This document shows, one piece after another, positions 1 through 6,050 of a stretch of 6,551 nucleotides of DNA. This DNA comes from DTU013 sp964512095 (GTDB taxonomy: Bacteria; Bacillota; Clostridia; Acetivibrionales; DTU013): NCBI GenBank assembly GCA_964512095.1, contig CAZEIH010000076.1:1-6551 (forward strand), read 5' to 3'. Under the pieces are notes generated by a model. That model had not been told where the DNA came from. It worked only from the letters and a program-made list of their open reading frames with translations, and searched no databases. The position numbers and the translations under genes were made by a program. Positions within the stretch are counted from its first letter, which is position 1. Each line of letters opens with the position of its first letter.

Positions 1-217
1 ATAGGCCTTTTCCACTTGCCATCGTATTCGGATTTACATAGGCCTTTTCCACTTGACATCGTATTCGGAATTACATAGGCCTTTTCCACTTGACATCGTA
101 TTCGGATTTACATAGGCCTTTTCCACTTGTCATCGTATTTGGATTTACATAGGCCTTTTCCACTTGTCATCGTACTCGCAATTACATAGGTCTTTTCCAC
201 TTGTCATCGTACTCGCA
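1..217. repeat. Tandem array of a 37-bp repeat, six units
   Basis: Six head-to-tail units start at 1, 38, 75, 112, 149 and 186 with an exact 37-bp period; the last keeps only its first 32 bp before diverging. Each begins ATAGGCCTTTTCCACTTG, an 18-bp core that is invariant except for one C-to-T change in the unit at 186. Differences cluster in the second half: unit position 19 reads C,A,A,T,T,T from left to right, position 27 T,T,T,T,C,C and position 31 G,G,G,G,C,C. There are no unique spacers, so it is not a CRISPR array. The array begins exactly at the window edge and may continue outside. The period is not a multiple of three, and one minus-strand frame meets a TAA in every unit, so it is not a protein repeat domain. 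It directly follows the 3' end of dinB. Function is unknown; a minisatellite produced by slippage is the plain explanation. Confidence 0.95.
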
Positions 218-244
218 CATCACGGGGCCTTGAGGGGCAACTTT
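218..244. other. Spacer between the dinB stop and the repeat array
   Basis: These 27 bp contain GGGGCCTTGAGGGGC on the plus strand. The two G tracts are direct, not inverted, so no terminator stem forms, and I see no intrinsic terminator after dinB anywhere in 1-244. On the minus strand this spacer is open in the dinB frame behind the stop codon and runs into the first repeat unit. Confidence 0.5.
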
Positions 245-1453
245 TTATGGCTTTTTATTCTCCTCCAATAGCGTTGCTCTTTTCAGTTTATCGCTGCCAA
301 AGCGTGAACGTATAGCATCCATGGTTTTTTCGAGGCTTTCTTCTTTCCTTACCCCATCAGGCAGGTGGTCATTCACATCGAAAATGGAGAGCTGCTCTGG
401 TATATTTTCAGCTGTATTGGATATTCCGATTCCAAGAAGCCTGATAGGCCTACATCCATCCCAATTATCCGCCAGAAGCTCTGCTCCTATCCTGAAAATA
501 TCCTTTGTTAAATACGATGGTATAATAGCCCTTTGACGTGATATTGTCTTGAAATCATTGTAACGAATCGTTATTGAAACGGTCTTCCCCTTAAAATCGC
601 TGCGCCTTGCCTCTTCCCCTACATCCTCAGCTAACTCCAGCAACACTGTCCTTGCTTCATCCATATTGATAATGTCCTTTGATAAAGTGGTGGATCTGCT
701 GATGGATTTTGTTTCACTCCTTGGCGCTGGTTCAACAGGAGACGGATCTATGCCGTTGGCAAGCAGTCTTAGCTCATACCCGTATTTTCCAAAGACATCA
801 CTCAATACTTTCTCATTACATATAGCCAACTCTCCTATGGTAATGATGCCAAGCTCGTTTAGCCTTTTCTCTGTTTTTTTCCCTATCCCATACATTTCCC
901 TTACCTTAAGAGGCCAAAGCTTAGATTTCACATCATCTTTCCATAGCTCTGTTATCCCTAACGGTTTCTTCATGTCAGATGCCATTTTTGACAGAAATTT
1001 GTTTTCGGATATGCCGATAGAACACCATAAATCAAGCTCGTCCATTATTTCCTTCATTATTTTCTGGGCAATCTCTATAGGCTTGCCAAAAAGCTTTTCA
1101 CATCCTGTCAGGTCAAGCCATGCTTCATCTATGCTGTTTTTTTGAATTATAGGTGCGTATCTAGATAATATTTGCATGAATTCATCTGACTTACGCTCAT
1201 ACAGTCCATGGGTTGGTGGAACAAGTATAAGTCCCGGACATATGGATAATGCCTCGCGTACAAGCATTGTAGTTCTGACTCCAAAGGCCCTTGCATCATA
1301 ATTAGCTGCAAGTATGATGCCAGCTCTATATTTAGGATCACCTGCAACAGCTGCGGGATGCCCTTTCAGTTCTGGATTTATTGACATTTCACAGGTAATG
1401 AAAAATGCATTCATATCTACAAGAAATATAGTTTTCCTCATAGACACAGCCAT
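245..1453 (-). CDS. dinB: DinB-type Y-family DNA polymerase (Pol IV, translesion)
   Basis: Error-prone DNA polymerase that copies past lesions, acting at stalled forks with the beta sliding clamp. Numbered from the ATG at 1453 (402 aa, normal length), it shows the first catalytic aspartate in LVDMNAFF (D13) with the Phe pair that includes the steric gate, YDARAFGVR in the fingers, and the catalytic SIDEAWLD (D109, E110). A thumb helix-hairpin-helix with YGIGKKTEKRL lies near 189-199, followed by a little-finger domain and a clamp-binding motif QLSIF at 354-358. The start at 1453 is preferred: GGGGA sits 8 nt upstream. The in-frame ATG at 1468 has AAAGG abutting it with no spacer and would overlap cheR by 14 nt; the ATG at 1441, which gives the most typical N-terminus (MRKTIFLVDMN), has no ribosome binding site. 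The gene begins 1 nt after the cheR stop, so it is probably cotranscribed and translationally coupled. All catalytic residues are present. No LexA/SOS box is visible directly upstream. Confidence 0.95.
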   Translation of the reverse strand: MAVSMRKTIFLVDMNAFFITCEMSINPELKGHPAAVAGDPKYRAGIILAANYDARAFGVRTTMLVREALSICPGLILVPPTHGLYERKSDEFMQILSRYAPIIQKNSIDEAWLDLTGCEKLFGKPIEIAQKIMKEIMDELDLWCSIGISENKFLSKMASDMKKPLGITELWKDDVKSKLWPLKVREMYGIGKKTEKRLNELGIITIGELAICNEKVLSDVFGKYGYELRLLANGIDPSPVEPAPRSETKSISRSTTLSKDIINMDEARTVLLELAEDVGEEARRSDFKGKTVSITIRYNDFKTISRQRAIIPSYLTKDIFRIGAELLADNWDGCRPIRLLGIGISNTAENIPEQLSIFDVNDHLPDGVRKEESLEKTMDAIRSRFGSDKLKRATLLEENKKP

Positions 1454-1454
1454 A

Positions 1455-2231
1455 TTAAATATCCCCATCCTTTGTATAGAAAAAGGTTTTGATGGGATTG
1501 AGCTTGTACCGTCCAGACATAATTATTTGCTCTGTGCTGCCTATAAAGAGTATGCTATTGTTCTTCATCGCCTTGTTAAATTTCGCATACATTTCAGACT
1601 TGGCCTCTTCCGTAAAATATATGAGAACATTACGGCATACGATTAAGTCGCATTGTGATGGATAAGGATCTTTTAGTAAATTAATTTTACTGAACTCCAC
1701 ACATCTTTTTACTTCGTCCTTTATAGTATAGATGTTCTCATCCTTTGTAAAATACTTATTTATATAAGCTCTAGGCAGCTTCTCAAGGCTCTTTTCGGAA
1801 TAATTGCCAGCTTTTGCCTTTCGTAGTGCTTCCTCATCAATGTCCGTAGCTAATATTTTTATATTCCCAAGGGGTATATGCTGATTTAATACCATCACGA
1901 GAGTATAGGGCTCATCTCCCGTAGAGCAGGCCGTGCTCCAAACCTTCAGGTCTGGGAATCTATTGCTCAGCATAGGTAGCATCTGATCCTTGAGCACATC
2001 CCATTGTTCAGGGTTGCGGTAGAATTCAGATACATTAATTGTAAGATAGTTTATAAATTCATTATAAATGTTTTTTTCTCTCTTTAGTGCTTGTACATAG
2101 TCTTTATAAAGCTCATAGCCATTTTTTCGTATAAGGGAGTCTATTCTTCTCTTCATCTGTTTTTCTTTGTACAAGCTAAGGTTTATATCTGTCAATTTGT
2201 ATATTTCAAGCTTAAAGCCTTCATAATCCAT
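1455..2231 (-). CDS. cheR: CheR chemotaxis receptor methyltransferase
   Basis: S-adenosylmethionine-dependent enzyme that methylates glutamates of chemoreceptors (MCPs) in the cytoplasm during adaptation. The 258-aa product matches the 256-aa Bacillus CheR along its whole length. The N-terminal helical domain (about 1-75) has LYKEKQMKRRI and NVSEFYRN (66-73). The SAM-binding domain has WSTACSTGDEPYTL (98-111), ATDID with the ribose-binding acidic residue (about 128-132), and CRNVLIYF (199-206), followed by LFIGSTEQ. The open frame extends upstream to a TTG at 2282, adding 17 hydrophobic residues, but that start lies in a hairpin loop without a ribosome binding site. The ATG at 2231 has AAGGGAG 9 nt upstream and gives the family's usual N-terminus. 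No other chemotaxis gene is in the window, so this CheR is away from any che operon as far as can be seen. It probably has its own promoter (2254-2282) and shares a transcript with dinB. Confidence 0.96.
   Translation of the reverse strand: MDYEGFKLEIYKLTDINLSLYKEKQMKRRIDSLIRKNGYELYKDYVQALKREKNIYNEFINYLTINVSEFYRNPEQWDVLKDQMLPMLSNRFPDLKVWSTACSTGDEPYTLVMVLNQHIPLGNIKILATDIDEEALRKAKAGNYSEKSLEKLPRAYINKYFTKDENIYTIKDEVKRCVEFSKINLLKDPYPSQCDLIVCRNVLIYFTEEAKSEMYAKFNKAMKNNSILFIGSTEQIIMSGRYKLNPIKTFFYTKDGDI
1462..1466 (-). promoter_or_regulatory. Ribosome binding site deciding the dinB start
   Basis: Minus-strand GGGGA lies 8 nt before the ATG at 1453. It sits inside the last codons of cheR, so the same ribosome could finish cheR and restart. 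It favours 1453 over the ATG at 1468, which would overlap this site. Confidence 0.5.
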
Positions 2232-2240
2232 GACTGAACA

Positions 2241-2247
2241 CTCCCTT
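2241..2247 (-). promoter_or_regulatory. Ribosome binding site deciding the cheR start
   Basis: Minus-strand AAGGGAG lies 9 nt before the ATG at 2231. This fixes the start there and rules against the longer TTG-started frame. Confidence 0.7.
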
Positions 2248-2253
2248 AAAATA

Positions 2254-2282
2254 ATTATCCATATTGATAAAATGCAAGACAA
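2254..2282 (-). promoter_or_regulatory. Candidate sigma-A promoter for cheR-dinB
   Basis: On the minus strand TTGTCT (2282-2277, 4 of 6 matches to TTGACA) is followed after exactly 17 nt by GATAAT (2259-2254, 5 of 6 matches to TATAAT). Transcription would start around 2247, giving a short leader of about 15 nt that just includes the AAGGGAG ribosome binding site. The -35 element falls in the tip of the hairpin described separately. It is the only good promoter-like pair I found between genes. Sequence match only; unproven. Confidence 0.4.
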
Positions 2283-2304
2283 AGTCCTGCATTTTACAAT
2301 ATGG
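2259..2304 (-). repeat. Long imperfect inverted repeat (hairpin) between ispH-rpsA and cheR
   Basis: Arms 2259-2280 and 2284-2304 pair around a 3-nt loop (2281-2283). The stem has about 21 pairs with a single bulged nucleotide (2267) and one non-Watson-Crick position, which is a G-U wobble in the minus-strand RNA but an A-C mismatch in the plus-strand RNA. The structure is therefore better in the transcribed sense, which suggests a role as RNA. The stem is AT-rich and is followed on the minus strand by ATAATTATTTTAAG rather than a clean U tract, so it is at best a poor intrinsic terminator for ispH-rpsA. Alternatives are an mRNA-stabilising 3' hairpin, a processing site, or the remnant of a small mobile element. 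Confidence 0.75.
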
Positions 2305-2318
2305 GAATAAAATATTAA

Positions 2319-4394
2319 TTAATTCTCTTCATTAACTGAACCGACAGCATCTGCGATAGTGTTGGTCAATTCTTCCTTGTGCTCCTTTGGAGCTTCTTGC
2401 TTTTCAGCTTCTTGCTTTTCAGCTACCGGCTGAGCATCAGTATCTACTTCTTCCTTAGCTGTATTTTCAGGTGCCTGTGCATAAGGAGGATCTATTGGAT
2501 TTACCTCTTTTATGCTAAGGCTAATTTTCTTTGTTTCAATATTGAACTCTACTATTTTTGTCTCTACCTCCTGCCCAACCTCAAGAACATCTGCCGGCTT
2601 TGCGATCCTGACATTTGAGATTTGGGAAATATGAACAAGCCCATCAAGGCCTTTTTCCAGTTCAATAAACGCTCCAAAGGGAACTAGCCTAATTACAGTA
2701 CCTTTTACTATGTCTCCTACCTTGAATTTTTCGTCTGCTTTGAACCATGGATTTTCCTCATCCTTTTTCATGGTAAGGGAAATCCTCTTCTTATCAGCGT
2801 CAAACTCCAACACAGTCACTTGTACTTTATCATTAATCTTTAAAATGTCAGAGGGATGCTTTATCTTTGTCCACGACATTTCAGAGACATGTACCAATCC
2901 ATCCACACCGCCTATATCAACAAACGCACCAAAATCCATCAGGTTCTTAACCACTCCATCATACTTTTTCCCTACTTCAATACTGCCCCAGAACTGTTCA
3001 GACAACTGAGCTCTGCTTTCAGCAAGTATTATCCTTCTAGAACCTACGATTTTTCTTCTTTGCTTGTTAAACTCTACTATTCTAACAGTAACGCTCTGTT
3101 TCATGTATTCATTTAGGTCTTTTACATACCTCTCTGATATCTGAGAAGCTGGAATAAAAACACGTACACCCTTCATACTGGCTATGATACCGCCATTAGT
3201 AATCTCAATGACTTTGCCTGTAACAGGTGTCTTGTTTTTGTAAGCTTCCTCAATTTCTTCGATGTTCTTCATAGAGTCGACTTTCTTCTTGGAAAGCATT
3301 ACGTTTCCTTCACCGTCATTTACCCTTACTATGAATACTTCAATCTCATCACCTATTTTGATACTTGTCTCAGGCTTAAAATCAGGATCATCTGTATACT
3401 CGCCTATAGGTATGATACCATCGGATTTGTATCCTAGATCCACAAATATTTCGGCGTTGTTATAGCCGATTATCTTACCTTTGGCAATTTCTCCGCTTCT
3501 GAGTGTCACTATCGAACTTTCGAAAGCTTCCTCAAAGCTCATCTCATTCTCCTGTTTATTTAATTCGTCCATTTTCTCAATAACCTCCTTGATTATGCGT
3601 TCCGGTGTAGATGCTCCGGCTGTTATGCCCAGCGTATTTATTTCTTTTATATTTATCGGTGGCAAATCACCGTACGTCTCAATCAAATATGTCTTTTCAC
3701 AAATATTTTTACTGATTTCGTAAAGCTTCTGCGTGTTGGAGCTGTTCTTACTACCTATAACAAGCATCATATCAGACTCTTGCGCAATTTTTAGGGTTTC
3801 CTCCTGTCGATTGCTGGTTGCATTACATATTGTATCAAATTTTAAGACGTTTTTGCATTTTTCTTTCAATTTTTCATAAATACCATCAAATTTTTCTTTC
3901 CTTATTGTCGTCTGAGCCACTAAACAGCACTTCTGTTCTGTTTTAGGAAAGATGTCCATGTCGTCAGGATTGTTTGCTATAAAAGCCGTATTACCGCACC
4001 ATCCATCTATTCCCTTAACCTCTGGATGCTCCCTATCACCTGCAATAACAATCTGAAAGCCTTCACTATGTTTCTCATGTACAAGATTGTGTATCTTTTT
4101 TACATAAGGACAGGTTGCATCAACAATACATATATTATTAGTTGTTAGCTCCTTATATATTTTAGGATTAACTCCATGAGCTCTAATTATGACCTTCGAG
4201 CCTACAGATACGCTACTAACATCAGAAATCACATCCACACCTTTTTTTTTAAGGTCGTCTACGACCTGTTCATTGTGGATTATAGGTCCGAGAGTGTATA
4301 TTTTCTCTCCATTATCCAACATATCATAGGCTTTATTTACTGCATTGTTGACTCCAAAACAAAAGCCCGCTGTAGATGCCAGAATTATTCTCAC
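2319..4394 (-). CDS. ispH-rpsA: IspH (HMBPP reductase) fused to an S1-domain ribosomal-protein-like region
   Basis: A 691-aa bifunctional protein of a type known in Clostridia. Residues 1 to about 280 are 4-hydroxy-3-methylbut-2-enyl diphosphate reductase, the [4Fe-4S] enzyme that ends the MEP pathway and gives IPP and DMAPP. Cluster cysteines C12, C95 and C190 are present, as are substrate residues H40, H73, H123, E125 (REHPEVKG), the TT pair at 162-163, GSKNSSN at 214-220 and S262. A linker (about 281-297) leads to four S1 OB-fold domains near 298-371, 386-455, 472-543 and 557-629, the last two being the most canonical (FGAFVDIGGVDGLVHVSE and FGAFIELEKGLDGLVHIS). S1 domains bind RNA and aid mRNA loading on the ribosome. 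The tail (about 632-691) is acidic, Glu/Lys/Ala-rich and probably disordered. The start is GTG at 4394, overlapping the plsC stop as GTGA, with GGAGG 7 nt upstream, so translation is coupled to plsC. No frameshift or stop separates the two halves, so the fusion is genuine. Confidence 0.97.
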   Translation of the reverse strand: MRIILASTAGFCFGVNNAVNKAYDMLDNGEKIYTLGPIIHNEQVVDDLKKKGVDVISDVSSVSVGSKVIIRAHGVNPKIYKELTTNNICIVDATCPYVKKIHNLVHEKHSEGFQIVIAGDREHPEVKGIDGWCGNTAFIANNPDDMDIFPKTEQKCCLVAQTTIRKEKFDGIYEKLKEKCKNVLKFDTICNATSNRQEETLKIAQESDMMLVIGSKNSSNTQKLYEISKNICEKTYLIETYGDLPPINIKEINTLGITAGASTPERIIKEVIEKMDELNKQENEMSFEEAFESSIVTLRSGEIAKGKIIGYNNAEIFVDLGYKSDGIIPIGEYTDDPDFKPETSIKIGDEIEVFIVRVNDGEGNVMLSKKKVDSMKNIEEIEEAYKNKTPVTGKVIEITNGGIIASMKGVRVFIPASQISERYVKDLNEYMKQSVTVRIVEFNKQRRKIVGSRRIILAESRAQLSEQFWGSIEVGKKYDGVVKNLMDFGAFVDIGGVDGLVHVSEMSWTKIKHPSDILKINDKVQVTVLEFDADKKRISLTMKKDEENPWFKADEKFKVGDIVKGTVIRLVPFGAFIELEKGLDGLVHISQISNVRIAKPADVLEVGQEVETKIVEFNIETKKISLSIKEVNPIDPPYAQAPENTAKEEVDTDAQPVAEKQEAEKQEAPKEHKEELTNTIADAVGSVNEEN
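2391..2420 (-). repeat. Perfect 15-bp tandem duplication in the acidic tail of IspH-S1
   Basis: AGCTTCTTGCTTTTC occurs twice head to tail on the plus strand (2391-2405 and 2406-2420), followed by a further AGCT. It encodes the repeated EKQEA of the C-terminal tail (about residues 659-668). Because 15 is a multiple of three, copy-number change would lengthen or shorten the tail without frameshift. A slippage product in an unstructured region is likely. Confidence 0.85.
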
Positions 4395-4978
4395 CTGTAC
4401 GCCTCCGAAAGTGAATAAATTTTCCTGACTATATCTTTACTCAGATCCGATATTTCTTCCTTTGTAAATTTTTCTTCCTTTTTCTCAATGTAAAACGGAT
4501 CTCCAAATATGATCTTCATCCTGCTGAATAATTTGTAGCTGCCACTGACAGTAGCCGGTACTATGGGAACTCCGGCATTAACTGCTATCATCACAGCCCC
4601 AGACTTAACCCTAGCCTTTTCTATATTGGTAGAATCTATCCTGGTCCCATGAGGAAATATACCCACCAGCTTACCATCCTCCAACAGCTTATACGCATTT
4701 TTAATGGAGCTCACGTCTCCTCTGCCTCTCTTTACGGAAAATGCTCCTAGCTTCCTTAATACATATGCGGCTATTGAATTTCTAAACAACTCTTCCTTGG
4801 CCATCCAATGTATCCATCTCTTTAATTTATAGCCCAAAAAAAACATATCCAAAATTGTATTGTGATTTGCACAAACCAGCGCAGAACCTTCGACAGGAAC
4901 CTTACTAAGGTTTATTACTTCAACTTTAAATAATATTTTGAATATGATTTTAGTTATTAATCTTGCAAATGCTCTCAT
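4391..4978 (-). CDS. plsC: PlsC-like 1-acylglycerol-3-phosphate acyltransferase
   Basis: Membrane-associated acyltransferase expected to acylate lysophosphatidic acid to phosphatidic acid in phospholipid synthesis. The 195-aa length fits short bacterial PlsC proteins. An N-terminal hydrophobic/basic helix (1-20) is followed by block I, NHNTILD (H39 and D44 of the HX4D catalytic pair), MAKEELF (59-65), block II GAFSVKRGRGD with R84, block III FPHGTR (108-113) and block IV VPIVPATVSGS (137-147). The catalytic His-Asp pair is intact. The unusual point is H110, where the family nearly always has Glu (FPEGTR); the codon is clearly CAT. The substrate could differ from plain lysophosphatidic acid. 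The ATG at 4978 has only a weak GGTG-type ribosome binding site, 15 nt after the cmk stop. The gene overlaps ispH-rpsA by 4 nt, so it belongs to the same operon. Confidence 0.92.
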   Translation of the reverse strand: MRAFARLITKIIFKILFKVEVINLSKVPVEGSALVCANHNTILDMFFLGYKLKRWIHWMAKEELFRNSIAAYVLRKLGAFSVKRGRGDVSSIKNAYKLLEDGKLVGIFPHGTRIDSTNIEKARVKSGAVMIAVNAGVPIVPATVSGSYKLFSRMKIIFGDPFYIEKKEEKFTKEEISDLSKDIVRKIYSLSEAYR

Positions 4979-4993
4979 TATGTACGCACCATC

Positions 4994-5659
4994 TTATCTT
5001 TTGTTTTCAATATGGTCAAGAATGATATCTATGACTTCCTGTGGCTCTAGGCCTGTGGTATCTATCTCTAAGGCGTCAGGAGCTTTAGACAATGGTGCAA
5101 AAGCCCTTGAGCTGTCATTCTTATCTCTGAATGCAATATCCTTTCTAACTTCGTCAAAATCTACATCAGTCATACCCTTGGAAATCATTTCGTCATATCT
5201 TCTCTTTGCTCTTTCGTCAAGGGTTGCTGTCAAAAAGAACTTAAACTCTGCATCCGGCAAAACATATGTACCAATATCTCTGCCGTCCATCACCACATCG
5301 TTATCTTTTGCTATCTTCCTTTGCAGGTCCACCATTTTTATTCTAACACCAGGTATAACTGCAACATTTGAAGAACCGATAGTTACCTCCTGCGTTCTTA
5401 TCATTCCTGTAACATCGTTTCCTTCAAGAAATATTCTTTGTTCATTATCCTTATATTCGATTCGAATGTCAATATCATTAACAAGCTCAGTCAAGCGTTT
5501 TTTATCCAAAGTATCTATTCCCGAACTGATTGCTTTGAGAGCTACAGTACGGTACATAGCACCAGTATCTAGATATACAATCCCCAATTTGTGGGATATA
5601 GCCTTGGCGATAGTGCTTTTTCCAGCACCTGCCGGTCCGTCTATTGCAATGTTGACCAT
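4994..5659 (-). CDS. cmk: Cytidylate kinase (CMP/dCMP kinase)
   Basis: Transfers phosphate from ATP to CMP or dCMP in the cytoplasm, feeding CTP and dCTP pools. Numbered from the ATG at 5659 (221 aa, normal length): P-loop GPAGAGKST (8-16), LDTGAMYR (30-37), the CMP-binding NDVTGMIRTQEV region (81-92), MDGRDIGTYV (124-133), the lid RAKRRYDE (150-157) and the C-terminal RDKNDSSRAFAPLSKAPDA with IDTT. All signatures are intact. The frame extends four codons further to a TTG at 5671 that would overlap the aroH stop as TTGA, but the GGAGG at 5673-5677 is only 1 nt from that TTG, too close to serve it. It is 13 nt from the ATG at 5659, long but usable, and MVNIAIDGPAGAGKS is the usual Cmk beginning. 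The gene sits 8 nt after aroH and 15 nt before plsC. A cmk-plsC-ispH/rpsA order is characteristic of Clostridia. Confidence 0.96.
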   Translation of the reverse strand: MVNIAIDGPAGAGKSTIAKAISHKLGIVYLDTGAMYRTVALKAISSGIDTLDKKRLTELVNDIDIRIEYKDNEQRIFLEGNDVTGMIRTQEVTIGSSNVAVIPGVRIKMVDLQRKIAKDNDVVMDGRDIGTYVLPDAEFKFFLTATLDERAKRRYDEMISKGMTDVDFDEVRKDIAFRDKNDSSRAFAPLSKAPDALEIDTTGLEPQEVIDIILDHIENKR

Positions 5660-5667
5660 GCTTTGTG

Positions 5668-6048
5668 TCAATCCTCCGTAAGTTGGTTTTTTCCTGAAAT
5701 ATCAGGTCTGAGCCTTTTTGCTTCACGCAAATAGACGTACTTAAGTGCATTTATGCTCTTTTCTGTTTCTATATGCATCATAACTCTGATGCATTTTCTC
5801 AGGCTACCTGGCACATCTATCTCATATGTACACATCATAGCAGTTCTTGTCCATCCCATCAGTCTTGCTGCTGTGGCTGGAAAAGCGGCATTGATGTCTG
5901 AAGTTACTGAAAATATAATACTGATTATGTCGCCTTCACTAATTTGGTTTTGTCTGGTTATTTCCTTTAAAAGCTCAATAGTTGCAGAATTTATTTCGTC
6001 AACGCTATTTTCATTAACAGTAGTTGCACCTCTTATCGCTCTGACCAT
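5668..6048 (-). CDS. aroH: Monofunctional chorismate mutase, AroH class
   Basis: Converts chorismate to prephenate, the committed step to phenylalanine and tyrosine, in the cytoplasm; the AroH class forms a trimer with active sites between subunits. The 126-aa product aligns end to end with the 127-aa Bacillus AroH. Active-site residues equivalent to Bacillus Arg7, Arg63, Cys75, Glu78, Arg90 and Tyr108 are present here as R6, R62, C73, E76, R88 and Y106. The family motifs VRAIRGATTV, GSLRKCIRVMMH and YLREAKRLRPD are clear. The residue matching Bacillus Lys60 is T59, and one residue is missing next to R62. The ATG at 6048 lies 2 nt after the stop of the HutP-family gene with GGGTGG 7 nt upstream, so the two are cotranscribed. 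No other shikimate-pathway gene is in the window. Feedback control is not expected in this class. Confidence 0.96.
   Translation of the reverse strand: MVRAIRGATTVNENSVDEINSATIELLKEITRQNQISEGDIISIIFSVTSDINAAFPATAARLMGWTRTAMMCTYEIDVPGSLRKCIRVMMHIETEKSINALKYVYLREAKRLRPDISGKNQLTED
5673..5677 (-). promoter_or_regulatory. Ribosome binding site of cmk, inside the aroH 3' end
   Basis: Minus-strand GGAGG lies in the last codons of aroH. It is 1 nt from a possible TTG start at 5671 and 13 nt from the ATG at 5659. The ATG is favoured, although the spacing is longer than the usual 5-9 nt. Confidence 0.55.
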
Positions 6049-6050
6049 TA

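Noticed and set aside
1..217. CRISPR array
   Set aside because: The repeats follow each other with no unique spacers; the whole 37-bp unit is repeated, and differences between units are single substitutions.
218..244. Intrinsic terminator after dinB
   Set aside because: The G- and C-rich tracts are in direct, not inverted, orientation, so no stem forms before the A/T run.
666..1145. Plus-strand open frame opposite dinB
   Set aside because: Antisense shadow of conserved polymerase motifs; no domain is recognised in it.
1454..1468. dinB start at the ATG at 1468
   Set aside because: AAAGG directly abuts that ATG and it would overlap cheR by 14 nt; the ATG at 1453 has a correctly spaced GGGGA. 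This remains a possible alternative start.
2232..2282. N-terminal extension of cheR from a TTG at 2282
   Set aside because: It would start in the hairpin loop with no ribosome binding site, and adds 17 residues absent from CheR proteins; the ATG at 2231 has a good AAGGGAG.
5660..5671. cmk start at the TTG at 5671 overlapping the aroH stop
   Set aside because: The GGAGG is only 1 nt away, and the extra residues MTQS are not part of the Cmk fold; the ATG at 5659 fits the family.
4938..5681. Long plus-strand open frame of 247 codons opposite cmk
   Set aside because: It is the antisense of a clear cytidylate kinase, is rich in Ser and Leu as expected of an antisense shadow, and has no recognisable domain.
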